Positions 25,208 through 35,824 of a stretch of 53,362 bases of DNA are shown piece by piece. Position 1 is the first letter of the stretch; every line of letters begins with the position of its first letter. Source of the stretch: Candidatus Auribacterota bacterium (lineage in GTDB: Bacteria > Auribacterota > Tritonobacteria > UBA1439); NCBI GenBank assembly GCA_026392015.1, contig JAPLCW010000164.1, positions 1-53,362 on the forward strand, given 5' to 3'. The notes beneath the pieces were generated by a model. The model searched no databases. It had not been told where the DNA came from and was given only the letters and a program-made list of their open reading frames with translations. The position numbers and the translations under genes were made by a program.

Positions 25208-26308
25208 ATGTATCTTGAATTTAAAGCCAGTCTCGCTAAGATATCAGGTGTGCGATCAAAAATAGCCAATGGCTCACTGTATCTCAAGATCTCCCCGATG
25301 CTGAAAATTCTTTTTCTATTGCTTTTAATTCCGAGTCAACTGATCGCCGCGACGCCTCAGAAAATCAGCTATCAGGGACGCCTTAAAGTAAGCGATGTCC
25401 CCGCGAGCGGGACATACAGCATGACCTTCAAAATATATTACCATCCGGACGGCTCTGAACCCGCTGTGTGGAACAGCGGGCCGGTGAATGTGACGGTGAC
25501 AAACGGCCAGTTCATTCATGTCCTGGGGACGGTTCCTCCTGATCTCGCGGATCTCTCGGCCGTAGACTGGGAAAATCACGAATGTTATCTTGAAATTACA
25601 GTCGACACCATTCCATCCACAACCCCCACAACACTGAGCCCCCGCGAAAGGCTCGTCGCGGTGCCATACGCGCTTAATGCCGACAAGGTTGGTGGAAAGA
25701 AAGCAAGTGAGTTGATCGGGCCGACGGGGCCTACCGGCCCGACCGGAGCAACAGGCGCGACAGGGCCGACGGGTTCCACAGGTCCGACCGGAACAGCAGG
25801 TGAGACCGGAGCACAGGGTCCGACCGGGCCGACGGGACCGACGGGCACCACAGGTCCGACAGGGTTAACGGGCCCGACGGGCCCATCCGGCACCAGTTCA
25901 TGGACTGACGAAGTGGGCCAGGTAACAACCACAGTAAACGTTGGGATCGGTGTCAGCTCCCCTTCCGCAGCGCTGGATGTTCAAGGGGCAATGTATAGCA
26001 GGAGACACGGTCTCACTGATGGCGATACCATCGCCATAGACTGGAATAACGGTAACGTTCAATCGGTTATCCTGGGCGGCAACAGGACCCTCCAATTCCA
26101 GAACGGTCAGGATGGAGGGAAGTATATACTGATGCTCAAGCAGGACGCTTTCGGATCGAGGACTGTAAGCTGGCCGGATTCAGTCAGGTGGTCAGGAGGC
26201 ACACCTCCGGTATTGACGGCCACACCTAATAAGAGCGATTACCTCGGATTCATCTACAACGGCGTTGATTCCAAGTACGATTGTGTGGCTCAGCAATTCG
26301 ACTATTAG
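25208..26308 (+). CDS. Secreted collagen-like (Gly-Pro-Thr) protein
   Basis: Residue 1 is placed at the ATG with AGGGAG seven bases upstream (366 residues). A later ATG at 25298 would start directly at the signal peptide [17 protein letters not shown]. The mature part begins [20 protein letters not shown], a sequence style of tail-fibre and secreted collagen-like proteins, with [20 protein letters not shown] before the repeat. About 20 Gly-X-Y triplets follow (25719-25893; [19 protein letters not shown]). The C-terminal domain starts with [20 protein letters not shown], typical of phage-tail or adhesin heads, and ends with a beta-rich domain. It is probably a trimeric surface fibre. Confidence 0.8.
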   Translation: MYLEFKASLAKISGVRSKIANGSLYLKISPMLKILFLLLLIPSQLIAATPQKISYQGRLKVSDVPASGTYSMTFKIYYHPDGSEPAVWNSGPVNVTVTNGQFIHVLGTVPPDLADLSAVDWENHECYLEITVDTIPSTTPTTLSPRERLVAVPYALNADKVGGKKASELIGPTGPTGPTGATGATGPTGSTGPTGTAGETGAQGPTGPTGPTGTTGPTGLTGPTGPSGTSSWTDEVGQVTTTVNVGIGVSSPSAALDVQGAMYSRRHGLTDGDTIAIDWNNGNVQSVILGGNRTLQFQNGQDGGKYILMLKQDAFGSRTVSWPDSVRWSGGTPPVLTATPNKSDYLGFIYNGVDSKYDCVAQQFDY

Positions 26309-26386
26309 TGTGGATTAGGTAGCGGGCGGTCATTTTCGCTGTCGCGGGTTATGTCGCGTAACATATAGATCATAAAAAAATGAGAT

Positions 26387-29300
26387 GTGAAAATGGCGTA
26401 TATCCAACTCTCGCTACACGAGCAACCACCCCGATGCCACGAATCTCAGCGCGCCAGTTTCAGAAAGCACCGCGGGCTGCTCTCCCTTTGCCTCTCTTGC
26501 TTCCGGGCAAATGATCGCTACGGAAGAAGCCGATCGATTGCCATTCTCTTCTCGATTGCTGTGAGTGCGCTATCGGCCTCATTTCCTTGCTTCCTTCACG
26601 CACAACTCGCAAATAGCGCCTGGCCGATGTTCCTTCATGACGCACGGCACACAGGGGTAAGCTCTTACGCAGGCCCGCAGACGGGGAAGATGTTATGGAG
26701 CTACGCAACAGGAGAACCTGTGGTCGGTTCATTTGGCATTGATTCCACCGGACGAATCTATGTAGGTTCCTATGATAATAAACTTTATTGCATAACTTCA
26801 CTCGGCTCGCGTGTATGGACCTATTCCACTTTAGATAATATATATTCCGCTCCCATCATAGGTTCCAACGGACGTGTTTATGTTGGATCCGCTGACAACG
26901 GATTATATGCATTTGGCTCCACCGGCTCCCTCTCCTGGAGCTACATAACAGGCAGTGATCTGTTTGATCCGCCTGCAATGGGATCTTCCGGGCAGATCTA
27001 TGCAGGGTCCTGGGACGCGAACCTCTATGCCGTCAACTCCACAGGATCCTTGCAATGGAGTTATGTGATGCCGGGTGCCGTCAGTAATTGTATTATAGAT
27101 CCCCAGGGGAGAATCTACGCATCGGGTGTGTTTCGGCTATCCGTTGTTACGGCTGGAGGCACCTTGGCCTGGAGTTATCTTATCGGAAACCCAGGATATA
27201 CCTATGCTATGGGAGCTATAGATTCGGCCGGGAAAGCGTATATTGGCTCCCTTGACAATAACCTGTATTCATTGAATTCCAATGGGACTCTATTCTCATG
27301 GAGCTATAAGACTGCTGGGCATATACAATATTCTGTGCCGACAATAGGCTCTGGTCTTCGCGTATATTTTGGATCTGAGGATAACAGCTTTTACTCAATC
27401 AATTCTACCGGATCTCTGGCATGGAGTTACACGACGGGTTACTTTGCGGATTCTTCCCCCGCCCTGGGCTCCGACGGTAAGGTTTATTTCGGTTCTTGGG
27501 ACAATCGTATATACGCTCTCACAGCCACAGGTGCCCTTTTATGGAGTTACGAATGTTCGAAGCAGGCCATGTCTTCACCCGCCATAGATGACCAGGGAAG
27601 ATTATACATTGGATCCACTGACAACACTATCTATGCATTCCAGGACTATACGGCGACCCCTACTCCCACGAACACACCCACAAATACACCGACACAAACT
27701 CCAACCCGCACGCCAACGAATACTCCGACCGCGACCCCCACCAACACTCCGACGATTACCCCAACGCCTACCGTTACTCCAACCCCTCTACCCTGGCCGA
27801 TGTTCCACCATGACCTCCAACGTACAGGCAGGAGCGCTTATGGCGGTCTCAGAGATCCGGTTCTCGTCTGGTCATATGCCGCTGCAAACGATTTAAATTC
27901 CTCTCCCGCAGTCGGCGGTAATGGAAGGGTGTATGTCGGCTCCAATGATAACTGTCTGTACAGCATCAGCTCTGATGGCTCACTCGCGTGGAGTTATATT
28001 ACCGGGAATCAAGTATATTCATCTCCCGCGATAGGCAGTGATGGAATGGAGTACGTCGGGTCAAGGGATAACAACCTCTATACATTTAACTCTAATGGCA
28101 CACTTAACTGGAGCTATACGATCCTAGGCGATATATGGTCATCCCCGGCGGTGAACAATGATGGAAGGATATACTTCAGTTCCGATGATAACAGTCTCTA
28201 TATACTCAACTCGAATGGCTCATTCTTCTGGAGTTATATAACGGGAGGGGATGTATTTTCTTCGCCGGCAGTAGGAGACAACGGAAGGGTTTATGCCGGC
28301 TCCTGCGACAATAAATTATACTGTCTGAGCTCTGTCGGATCGCGCATATGGAGTTATCAGACGGGAAACTGGTTATACTATTCCTCTCCGGCGCTTGGCA
28401 CTGCCGGCAAGGTTTATGTCGGCTCTCGGGATAATGTTTTATACAGCCTCTATTCCAGCGGCACACTTGCATGGAGTTATAAGGCTTCAGCCGGCCTTTA
28501 CTACTCTTCACCGGCCCTGGGCGGCGAGGGGAATATATATATTGGTTCCCATGATACCAATTTGTACAACCTCAATCCCAGCGGTACGCTTGCATGGAGT
28601 TATAAGGCTGCAGCTATTATATACTCCGCCCCGGCAATTGGAAGTGATGGAAGCGTACACTATACTTCCTATGATAATAATCTGTACGGTCTCAATTCCA
28701 ACGGTTCACTCGCATGGAGCTATGCGGTTGCGGGCGATATATTCTCCTCTCCGGCCATTGGCAGTGACAGGAGAATATATATCACCAGTCTTGATAACCA
28801 GATCTATTGCATAGCCCAGGCGACGCCGACTCCATCCCCCACCCCGACTCCTCTTCCCTGGCCGATGTTTCACCATGACTTGAGACATACCGGCCTTAGC
28901 CCGTATAAGGGATCGCGCATGCCTCAGTTGAAGTGGAGCTACAAGACCGGGGGTTATCTTTATTATAGCTCCCCCATCATAGGCATTGATGGCAAGGTCT
29001 ATGTCGGGTCTTTTGACAATTGCCTTTATAGCATAAATTCGAGCGGCTTGTTGTCTTGGAGTTATCAAGCCGGAACCGATATCAACTCCTCCCCGGCGAT
29101 CGACAGTGACGGGAACGTATATACTGGTTCCATTGATAATCGACTCTACAGCTTAAGCCCTAACGGCGTTTTATCATGGAGCTATCAAGGTGGGTCATAT
29201 ACCTACTCCTCCCCGGCAATAGGCGGTGACGGCAAGATCTATATTAGCTTTAATGACGGGATCCTTTACGATATTAACTCCAACGGTTCGTTGTCGTGGA

Positions 29301-30625
29301 GTTATAGAACTGCGGGGCCCGTCTATTCCTCGCCCGCGATAGGCAGCGATGAGAAGGTTTATATTGGATCTTACGACAACTGCCTTTACAGCATTGCCCG
29401 CGATGGATCGTTGTCGTGGAGCTACCGAACCGGAAATCGCATATACTACTCTTCCCCGGCCATAGAGAGCGATGGCAAAGTTTACATCGGATCGTATGAT
29501 AATACTCTGTACAGCGTTTACTCCAGCGGCTCATTGGCGTGGAGTTACAGAACCGCAAGTTATATTTATTCCTCCCCGGCGATTGACGGTGAGGGCGGCG
29601 TTTATGTCGGGTCATACGACAATTGCCTTTATAGCACCGCCTCCGATGGCTCGTTATCGTGGAGCTACCAAGCTGGATCCGACATCTACTCGTCCCCTGG
29701 CATTGATGGGAACGGTAATCTCTTTTTTGGCTCTCTCGACAACAACCTTTATTGCATTAATTCAAATTGCTCATTGTTGTGGAGCTATCTCGCCGGACAT
29801 GACGTCTATTCTTCTCCATCCATATCCATTGATGGGACAGTATATGTAGGGTCATATGACTGTTCCCTGTATGCTATCTATGGTGATACTCCCACACCAT
29901 CCGCAACACCCACTCAAACTTTGACACCGACCGAAACGCCGACACCGACAGATACGCCGACAGTAACACCGACGATGTCTCCTACACCGACACCTAGCCG
30001 GACTCCCACTGAAACGCCGACGGTCACGCCAACCCCGACGGAGACCCCGACAAAGACACCAACCCCCACCGAGACGCCCACTGATACACCCACTGGCACG
30101 CCGACTCAGACACCGACCAATACACCCACGGTCACGCCAACCCCGACGGAGACCCCGACAAGGACACCAACCCCCACCGAGACGCCCACTGATACACCCA
30201 CTGGCACGCCGACTCAGACACCGACCGATACACCCACGGTCACGCCAACCCCGACGGAGACCCCGACGATAACGCACACGCCGACCGAAACTCCGGCGGA
30301 AACGCCAACTGAGACACCGACGGAATCACCTACAGCGACGCCGACGGAGACACCCACGAGGACACCAACAAATACACCCACAGTGACGCCTACCATGACG
30401 CCGACGGAATCATCTACGCCGACACCAACAATATCTCCTACGCCGACACCCAGCACGACACCGACTCAGACACCCACTGTGACGCCCACGGAAACACCCA
30501 CGAGGACTCCGACGGTGACCCCGACAATGACGCCGACACCCACACCGACCATCACTCCCACTCCCACACCGACGCGTTCTCCCACACCTAAGTTGAAAGG
30601 AAAATTCTTCATGCTCTTTGAGTAG
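26387..30625 (+). CDS. Giant secreted protein with three 8-bladed PQQ-like propellers and Thr-Pro tail
   Basis: This 1412-residue product has a hydrophobic export segment near residues 48-72. The start is uncertain: GTG at 26387 or ATG at 26393, neither with a strong ribosome site. Three blocks each open with a WPMF-x-HD-xx-x-TG motif (about residues 80, 473 and 824). Each then has eight blades of about 40 residues with the pattern SWSY-x-TG, SSPAIG, VYVGS-x-DN-x-LY; counting the GS-x-DN motifs gives 8+8+8. Thr-Pro linkers separate the blocks (about 421-470 and 811-823), and a 235-residue Thr-Pro tail (about 1167-1403) ends in [14 protein letters not shown]-ligand residues were not identifiable. 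It is probably a surface or matrix protein for binding, not an enzyme (inference). Confidence 0.85.
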   Translation: MKMAYIQLSLHEQPPRCHESQRASFRKHRGLLSLCLSCFRANDRYGRSRSIAILFSIAVSALSASFPCFLHAQLANSAWPMFLHDARHTGVSSYAGPQTGKMLWSYATGEPVVGSFGIDSTGRIYVGSYDNKLYCITSLGSRVWTYSTLDNIYSAPIIGSNGRVYVGSADNGLYAFGSTGSLSWSYITGSDLFDPPAMGSSGQIYAGSWDANLYAVNSTGSLQWSYVMPGAVSNCIIDPQGRIYASGVFRLSVVTAGGTLAWSYLIGNPGYTYAMGAIDSAGKAYIGSLDNNLYSLNSNGTLFSWSYKTAGHIQYSVPTIGSGLRVYFGSEDNSFYSINSTGSLAWSYTTGYFADSSPALGSDGKVYFGSWDNRIYALTATGALLWSYECSKQAMSSPAIDDQGRLYIGSTDNTIYAFQDYTATPTPTNTPTNTPTQTPTRTPTNTPTATPTNTPTITPTPTVTPTPLPWPMFHHDLQRTGRSAYGGLRDPVLVWSYAAANDLNSSPAVGGNGRVYVGSNDNCLYSISSDGSLAWSYITGNQVYSSPAIGSDGMEYVGSRDNNLYTFNSNGTLNWSYTILGDIWSSPAVNNDGRIYFSSDDNSLYILNSNGSFFWSYITGGDVFSSPAVGDNGRVYAGSCDNKLYCLSSVGSRIWSYQTGNWLYYSSPALGTAGKVYVGSRDNVLYSLYSSGTLAWSYKASAGLYYSSPALGGEGNIYIGSHDTNLYNLNPSGTLAWSYKAAAIIYSAPAIGSDGSVHYTSYDNNLYGLNSNGSLAWSYAVAGDIFSSPAIGSDRRIYITSLDNQIYCIAQATPTPSPTPTPLPWPMFHHDLRHTGLSPYKGSRMPQLKWSYKTGGYLYYSSPIIGIDGKVYVGSFDNCLYSINSSGLLSWSYQAGTDINSSPAIDSDGNVYTGSIDNRLYSLSPNGVLSWSYQGGSYTYSSPAIGGDGKIYISFNDGILYDINSNGSLSWSYRTAGPVYSSPAIGSDEKVYIGSYDNCLYSIARDGSLSWSYRTGNRIYYSSPAIESDGKVYIGSYDNTLYSVYSSGSLAWSYRTASYIYSSPAIDGEGGVYVGSYDNCLYSTASDGSLSWSYQAGSDIYSSPGIDGNGNLFFGSLDNNLYCINSNCSLLWSYLAGHDVYSSPSISIDGTVYVGSYDCSLYAIYGDTPTPSATPTQTLTPTETPTPTDTPTVTPTMSPTPTPSRTPTETPTVTPTPTETPTKTPTPTETPTDTPTGTPTQTPTNTPTVTPTPTETPTRTPTPTETPTDTPTGTPTQTPTDTPTVTPTPTETPTITHTPTETPAETPTETPTESPTATPTETPTRTPTNTPTVTPTMTPTESSTPTPTISPTPTPSTTPTQTPTVTPTETPTRTPTVTPTMTPTPTPTITPTPTPTRSPTPKLKGKFFMLFE
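30020..30267 (+). repeat. 108-bp in-frame tandem repeat in the Thr-Pro tail
   Basis: Units begin at 30020, 30128 and 30236, each with ACGGTCACGCCAACCCCGAC. The first two are nearly identical over 108 bp (36 codons); the third breaks off after about 32 bp. The period is a multiple of three, so copy number can change without frameshift. Confidence 0.9.
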
Positions 30626-30663
30626 TGTGCGATCTGGATTGACAGTGCAGAAGGTTTTGTTCC

Positions 30664-33195
30664 ATGAGAGAGAGAAATATATTTCTGCTGTGGTGCGCGC
30701 TGCTGGCGGTTTCGAGCCCTGTGACGGCGGCCGTCATAAGCGGCGGGGACTATGAGATCTACGCCGACGTGACGTCAGCCAACTCGCAGCCCGAGCTTAC
30801 CGGAGGAACATACTCCCTCCTGAATGTAGTGGGAGAGGGCGGCGGAGTGTCTGACTATTCCGCCGGTCAGTACAGTATCTCCGCCGGCTACATACCGGCT
30901 TCACTGACCGCGACCTCATTCCTCGTCTCCGGTTACTCTCAGGAGACGAGCGGCTCGGGACGTGTTGCCCTCGGCATTGATGTTGTGGACGGCTCCGGGG
31001 CCAAGGCGGAAGCGAGGATACAGTGGAGCGCCACCCAGGCAGGGGCGTACTCCGCCTGCCTGCTCGTGCCGAACTCCGCCACGGCGACAAAAGAGGATAC
31101 CCTCGGGCCACCGAGCGTCGGAACCGGAAGCTACCAGCTCGGCGCGGAACCGGGCAGACAGATCATGACCGGGTTCGTCGCGAACTCCGTGGGCTTCACG
31201 TGGGACACAAAGGGTACGACCGGTTTCCCGCCCGATGCGGACGGTATATTCTGGATGGAAATCACGATCAACAACGGCGATTCGCTCTCCACAGATGGCG
31301 GAAGTCTGGTCGTTGACAACAAGCCGCCGACGGGATTGGGGAATTTTGCCGGCGCAGCGGCGGGCGACACATCCGCAGGGCTCAGCTGGTCCCGGGTCCA
31401 TGACTCGCACTGGACGGAGGGCGGGGGCGTCGCGCACTACGAGATCTGGTATGGCCAGAACGTAGGCGATGTGGAAAGCCGCTCCGGGAGCGCCAAGAAA
31501 TGGGATGGCTCCCATGATCCGAACCTCCGCAGGATCACAACGACATCGACCACCATTCCCTCTCTCGCTCCTGGAATGACCTATTACTTCAAGATATGGG
31601 CCATTGACGACTTCGGTAACAGCAGCACCGTTGACCCTATCTCCATTCTGACCGCCAAGGACAGCGACCATGACCGGTTAAGCGACTGGGAGGAGATCAC
31701 CCTCTACCACACCGATCCGTATAACCGCGACACCGATGGCGATGGCTTCATCGATGGAGCGGAGGTCGAGGCGGGAAGCGATCCGCTCGACCCGAAATCC
31801 GTTCCCGAGACGTACACGGTGGTGGCGAACAGCCTCTCCAACACTGTTTCCTTCATTTCGCCGACAGGGGGGCTGATGACCACGGTCAGCGTCGGATACA
31901 AACCGTATCAGGTTGCCCTCGTGCCCGGCGGGTTCCATGCCTACGTTACGAACTACGGGGATAACACGGTATCGGTGATCGATATCATGGCCGAAAAGGT
32001 GGTGGCGACTATCCCCGTAGGCATCAACCCCGTAGGGGCCTGCGTATCGGAAGACGGCACGCGCTGCTATGTCACGAACAGCACCTCGGACGATGTGAGC
32101 ATCATTGATTGCGCCAGTAACACAGTCATCAAGACGGTGAAGATCGGGTCGGGCCCACAAGACATCAAGGTGAGCGCCGATGGGCGGAGGGCATATGTGG
32201 TCAGCAGTTCGAACAATAACCTCTCGGTCCTCGACCTCGAGACGATGGAGGAGATCGGACAGATAGGGGTCGGGAACAATCCGTTAAGAATCGCGCTGGC
32301 GCCTGCCGCGGCGGAAGGGAAGGAACTGGTGAACAACTCCTACGGGTATGTCACGAATAGCTTCTCCGACAGCGTATCCGTAGTGAACCTGGAAACGAGC
32401 GCTGTGGAGAAAGAGATCGCCGTAGGGGGGGCGCCCGTCGGCGTAGCGCTCTCCAGTGACGGTGCCTACGCCTATGTCGCCAACAACGGTTCCGGCACAG
32501 TCTCCGTGATCGATGCGGCCGGGGGGAATGTGCTCGCGCAGATACCCGTCGGCAACGATCCATGGGACGTCGCCCTTACCATGGACGATGCCTTTGGTCT
32601 TGTCACCAACACGGCGGACAACAACGTGGCGGTGTTCAACCTCAGGTCGCTCCAGATTCTGACCAAGGTGAGCGTAGGAAATGCCCCGCGCGGCATCGGC
32701 GCTCAAATGGCGGCTATCATTGTCAGGCCCACCCCCACCCCCACACCGAGCATGCCTGTCAGCCTGCGGCTTTGGGCGAACAAGGATGTGTATGGGGAAG
32801 CGGATGACATTGTGCTCTGCTATGAGTTGACGCTCAATGTCGATCCCTCCATGGTGCAGGGACAATCTGCCGACGCCTATCTTGCGCTTGAACTTCCGGA
32901 CGGGCAACTGTTGTTCTGTGCGAGCGGCCAAAGATTCCATAGAAACCCCGTTCCGATACTCAGGTACCCGAGGAAAACGCCCCCTGATGAAGGGATCGCG
33001 GCCATCTTCCCCAAACCCCGAAGCAGGCGACAGCGCGCGGAAGGGGTTGCAGTTCGATCTGCCACTGTGCCCTATGGCTCCCCTGGTCGCTATACATGGT
33101 ATGCGATACTTGTTCCGAGCAAGGCATCACCGCTCAAATCCTCCAACTGGATCTACAGCAATCTGGCCAGCGCAACATTCCGCATTGCGCGATAG
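30664..33195 (+). CDS. Secreted Fn3 / TSP3-like / YVTN-propeller protein
   Basis: This 843-residue product has a signal peptide (1-23), an N-terminal beta domain (GGTYSLLNVVGEGGGVSDYS) and a fibronectin type III-like domain (about 225-325: GLSWSRVHDSHW, MTYYFKIWAIDDFGNSS). A Ca-binding thrombospondin-3-like segment follows (about 335-380: DSDHDRLSDWEE, DTDGDGFIDGAEVEAGSDP). A YVTN beta-propeller comes next (about 385-690; repeats such as AYVTNYGDNTVSVIDIMAEK). A short Thr-Pro linker and a 135-residue C-terminal domain end the protein. It follows the triple-propeller gene by 38 bp in the same direction. It is likely an outer-surface or matrix protein; no enzyme motif is visible. Confidence 0.83.
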   Translation: MRERNIFLLWCALLAVSSPVTAAVISGGDYEIYADVTSANSQPELTGGTYSLLNVVGEGGGVSDYSAGQYSISAGYIPASLTATSFLVSGYSQETSGSGRVALGIDVVDGSGAKAEARIQWSATQAGAYSACLLVPNSATATKEDTLGPPSVGTGSYQLGAEPGRQIMTGFVANSVGFTWDTKGTTGFPPDADGIFWMEITINNGDSLSTDGGSLVVDNKPPTGLGNFAGAAAGDTSAGLSWSRVHDSHWTEGGGVAHYEIWYGQNVGDVESRSGSAKKWDGSHDPNLRRITTTSTTIPSLAPGMTYYFKIWAIDDFGNSSTVDPISILTAKDSDHDRLSDWEEITLYHTDPYNRDTDGDGFIDGAEVEAGSDPLDPKSVPETYTVVANSLSNTVSFISPTGGLMTTVSVGYKPYQVALVPGGFHAYVTNYGDNTVSVIDIMAEKVVATIPVGINPVGACVSEDGTRCYVTNSTSDDVSIIDCASNTVIKTVKIGSGPQDIKVSADGRRAYVVSSSNNNLSVLDLETMEEIGQIGVGNNPLRIALAPAAAEGKELVNNSYGYVTNSFSDSVSVVNLETSAVEKEIAVGGAPVGVALSSDGAYAYVANNGSGTVSVIDAAGGNVLAQIPVGNDPWDVALTMDDAFGLVTNTADNNVAVFNLRSLQILTKVSVGNAPRGIGAQMAAIIVRPTPTPTPSMPVSLRLWANKDVYGEADDIVLCYELTLNVDPSMVQGQSADAYLALELPDGQLLFCASGQRFHRNPVPILRYPRKTPPDEGIAAIFPKPRSRRQRAEGVAVRSATVPYGSPGRYTWYAILVPSKASPLKSSNWIYSNLASATFRIAR

Positions 33196-33273
33196 AACAC
33201 TTTCCCCGATGATTATCAGGAGATTCGCCAAAATGTACTACTCCAAGTTTAGGAAAAGAAGAGATCATATATT

Positions 33274-33412
33274 TCACCGCGGAGACGCAGAGGACGCAGA
33301 GATGATAGATCATATAGAAAGCCAGGCTATTATGAATTACTCTTTGCGATTGCTCTTTGCGTACTCCGCGCCTCTGCGGTGGGCTATCAATCTTTTGAAA
33401 CAAAACGGGGAA
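33274..33412 (+). repeat. Family C element, copy 1
   Basis: The left arm CACCGCGGAGACGCAGAG and the right arm CTCCGCGCCTCTGCGGTG (ending at 33381) are inverted repeats with three mismatches. A conserved interior (AGATGATAGATCATA, GCCAGGCTATTATGAATTA) and tail (TCTTTTGAAACAAAACGGGG) are shared with copy 2. Confidence 0.85.
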
Positions 33413-33550
33413 TAAATTTGCAGACGTTGTACGGATCTTGTTCTCTCTCAGTCTGATACGGAACGAATGCCCCGATACTGGTTGCAACTATTCGGGCCCA
33501 AAATAGGTATCCCCGCCTCAGGTAGCGGGAAGATCCACTACACAACTATT

Positions 33551-33690
33551 TCACCGCGGAGACGCGAAGGACGCAGAGATGATAGATCATACAGAAAACC
33601 AGGCTAGTATGAATTATTCTTTGCGATCGATCTTTGCATGCTCTGCGCCTCTGCGGTGAGCTACTAATCTTTTGAAACAAAACGGGGAAA
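33551..33690 (+). repeat. Family C element, copy 2
   Basis: This is a direct repeat of copy 1 with scattered substitutions, including the tail TCTTTTGAAACAAAACGGGG. It ends about 10 bp from the stop codon of the convergent gene at 33701. Confidence 0.85.
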
Positions 33691-33700
33691 GTCCTGATGA

Positions 33701-34384
33701 TTATCTCTTGCACGAGTGAAGCAGGAACGAAGCGATGAAATAGTAACCACAGTAGGCGAGAGAGAGGCGCAGGAGGGCCGGGCTGACATAGGGAAGGGAG
33801 AGCACGAGGGCGACCACGGACAGCGCCCATGCGACGGTGAGGGGGCGGGTGATCTGCCGGAGCGGCTTCGTTTTGAAAGGATCGATGTACTTGAGCGGCA
33901 CAAAGACGAGGATTCCGAGCGCGGACACGATGAGCAAATTAAGAGAACGAGGGAGGTCTAATAGGAGAAGGTAAAGAGCGACGATATTCCAATAGCTCGG
34001 GAAGCCGGTGAAGTAACCATCATCTGTCTTCGCCTTCTCCTGACAGAATCCATACGCACTCGAGAGGAGTGGAATGAGAGCCCATCCCCAGGCGCCCGAC
34101 GGGAAAATGTGCGCCCGCACCATGATTATTGCCGGGATGATGACGTAGTTGAAATAATCGACGATATCGTCGAGTTTCCTCCCGTTGAACTCGGGGAGCA
34201 CCTCCGGGGTGCGAAACCCGCGCGCAAGCGTTCCGTCTGTGCCATCAATGAATGTGGAGGCGGCGAGCCAGGCAAAGGCCGAGCGCATGTCCCCCGACAG
34301 CGCGGCGCGCAATGCGATCATGCCGGTGATAATTCCCATCCCGGTATAGAATTGAATCATCCAGGCAATGATCTTTTGTTTCAT
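33701..34384 (-). CDS. pcs: CDP-alcohol phosphatidyltransferase, phosphatidylcholine synthase-like
   Basis: The start is set at MKQKIIAWMIQFYTGMG, where the Pcs family starts; longer frames upstream are low-complexity. The 227-residue enzyme has six to eight hydrophobic helices. The CDP-alcohol phosphatidyltransferase signature reads DGTDGTLARG with GRKLDDIVDYFNY further on, in the order D-G-xx-D-G-xx-AR-x(n)-G-xxx-D-xxx-D. The spacing and the following VDYFNYVIIPAI match Pcs, which joins choline to CDP-diacylglycerol at the inner membrane. A CHT1-like symporter at 20998 could supply choline. Another CDP-alcohol transferase is the main alternative. No ribosome site is seen. Confidence 0.82.
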   Translation of the reverse strand: MKQKIIAWMIQFYTGMGIITGMIALRAALSGDMRSAFAWLAASTFIDGTDGTLARGFRTPEVLPEFNGRKLDDIVDYFNYVIIPAIIMVRAHIFPSGAWGWALIPLLSSAYGFCQEKAKTDDGYFTGFPSYWNIVALYLLLLDLPRSLNLLIVSALGILVFVPLKYIDPFKTKPLRQITRPLTVAWALSVVALVLSLPYVSPALLRLSLAYCGYYFIASFLLHSCKR

Positions 34385-34541
34385 AACGCGAACTATACCA
34401 ATGAGAAACAGTATGGTCAACAACACAGTATGGTCAACGCCGAAAAATAATAAGGGAACAATGTTTAACCGCGAATTATTCGAATTATCCGAACTTGATT
34501 TTATGTACCCGTACCACATCTGCTTAATTCGTGCAATTCGA

Positions 34542-34704
34542 GTAATGGGTCAGTCTTGGTGGGGTATTCAGTTCAATTGTCATCCCGGCACTTCGACTGC
34601 GCTCAGTGTAAACTCGAGCGGGGATCCAGCATAAAGCTTGGACTCCTGCTTCCGCAGGAGTGACATGTTTTAGAATTCGCACCCCAGCGAGACTGACCCA
34701 TTAC
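34542..34704. repeat. Family A MITE-like element, copy 2, with 8-bp target duplication
   Basis: The termini GTAATGGGTCAGTCT (34542-34556) and AGACTGACCCATTAC (34690-34704) are perfect 15-bp inverted repeats. The element is flanked directly on both sides by CAATTCGA, an 8-bp target duplication. The interior carries two hairpins of the REP type. No coding capacity is present, so it must be mobilised in trans. Confidence 0.9.
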
Positions 34705-34746
34705 CAATTCGAGCTATTCGTGGTTTCTCTTTTCTTAGAGTTGGCG

Positions 34747-34752
34747 TATAAT
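34747..34752 (+). promoter_or_regulatory. -10 hexamer TATAAT just upstream of trxB
   Basis: TATAAT ends 10 bp before the ATG at 34763, so transcription would start only a few bases ahead of the codon. No Shine-Dalgarno sequence fits between. The -35 position (about 34724-34729, TTTCTC) is weak. A nearly leaderless message is implied. Confidence 0.5.
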
Positions 34753-34762
34753 CACCTCGCCT

Positions 34763-35689
34763 ATGTCGGATCATGCCCATGAACTGATTATAATCGGCGG
34801 CGGCCCCGCCGGGCTTGCGGCCGGCGTCTATGCGGCCCGCGATGGCCTCGATTGTGTGCTTCTCGAGAAGCAACATCCCGGTGGGCAGGTCATCCGCACC
34901 CTGCAGATTGCCAACTATCCGGGTTTCACCGCTCCGTCCTCGGGAATCGATCTTGCGGATAAATTCAGGCGACACGCCGAAGAATTCAACCTGGCCATAC
35001 GCACCGAGACGGTGCGTTCACTCATCCCCGAGGGAGGACTCCTCAAGATTGCGACGGATCAGAACCTCTATCGGACAAAAACCGCCATCATCGCGACCGG
35101 ATCCTCCTACAAAACGCTCGGTGTGCCCGGGGAGAAAAGGCTTGAGGGACGTGGCGTGTCGTACTGCGGGAGCTGCGACGGTCCACTGTATAAAGGGAAA
35201 TCCCTGATCGTCGTCGGAGGCGGCGATACCGCGCTGGAGGAGGCTATATTTCTCACTCGATTCGCGCGCGAGGTGAAGCTCGTGCACCGGCGGGATACGC
35301 TGCGCGCGACTCGCGGCCTTCAGAAGCAGGCACACGCAACCGGGAAAATCGACTTCCTCTGGAATTCGATCGTTCGGGAGATCCGCGGCGAGACAAAGGT
35401 TGAGGCGGCAATGGTCGAGGATCGGCGCGAGGGCGGAGTGCGCGAACTCGCCTGTGACGGAGTTTTTATATTTATCGGCAGTACGCCCAATAACGATTTT
35501 CTGCGGGGCACACTGGCGCTCGATGAAGAGGGATTTGTGATTGCGGATATTTCCATGCGCACCTCCCTTCCGGGAGTCTTCGCCGCGGGGGACATCCGGA
35601 AAGACTCGGTGAGGCAGATCGCCTCCGCCGTCGGCGATGGGGTGACCGCTATTATGAACGCCGAGCGCTTTCTTGATACGCAGCCGTAA
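34763..35689 (+). CDS. trxB: Thioredoxin reductase
   Basis: This 308-residue flavoenzyme has the FAD motif GGGPAGLAAG (12-21), the NADPH domain inserted with GGGDTALEEA (152-161), HRRDTLRA for the NADPH 2'-phosphate, and the redox pair C135-C138 (YCGSCDG, in place of the common CATCDG). The late GVFAAGDI closes the FAD domain. It reduces thioredoxin-like partners in the cytosol. No thioredoxin gene adjoins it. The start has no ribosome site but a TATAAT box close upstream. The C-G-S-C variant is within the range of the family. Confidence 0.93.
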   Translation: MSDHAHELIIIGGGPAGLAAGVYAARDGLDCVLLEKQHPGGQVIRTLQIANYPGFTAPSSGIDLADKFRRHAEEFNLAIRTETVRSLIPEGGLLKIATDQNLYRTKTAIIATGSSYKTLGVPGEKRLEGRGVSYCGSCDGPLYKGKSLIVVGGGDTALEEAIFLTRFAREVKLVHRRDTLRATRGLQKQAHATGKIDFLWNSIVREIRGETKVEAAMVEDRREGGVRELACDGVFIFIGSTPNNDFLRGTLALDEEGFVIADISMRTSLPGVFAAGDIRKDSVRQIASAVGDGVTAIMNAERFLDTQP

Positions 35690-35750
35690 CGAATCAGTAG
35701 CTAGTAGCCAGTAGTTAGTAGTCAGGGAAACTGCGTAATGCTACAAAGAA

Positions 35751-35824
35751 GCAAGATTCCTGCTTTCGCAGGAATGACATATTCGACAATGTGTCACCCA
35801 TAAGTGACCCTTTACTCGTGTGCA
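35751..35824. repeat. Family A right-end fragment
   Basis: It begins with the hairpin ATTCCTGCTTTCGCAGGAAT, continues with GACATATT and ends with GTGACCCTTTAC (to 35815) followed by TCGTGTGCA. It is a partial, direct copy of the right half of the complete element that starts at 35825. It lies just after AGTAGCTAGTAG-type near-repeats (35696-35720). Confidence 0.7.

Larger units (their letters stand above)
33196..33700. other. Gene-free gap with two family C elements
   Basis: Two direct copies of one element (33274-33412 and 33551-33690) fill most of the gap between convergent genes. The spacer at 33413-33550 has no coding sign. No classical terminator is obvious, although the element ends could form hairpins. 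Confidence 0.6.

Noticed and set aside
26700..29880. Regularly spaced repeats that could suggest a CRISPR-like array
   Set aside because: The period of about 120 bp is in frame, encodes propeller blades and varies between units.
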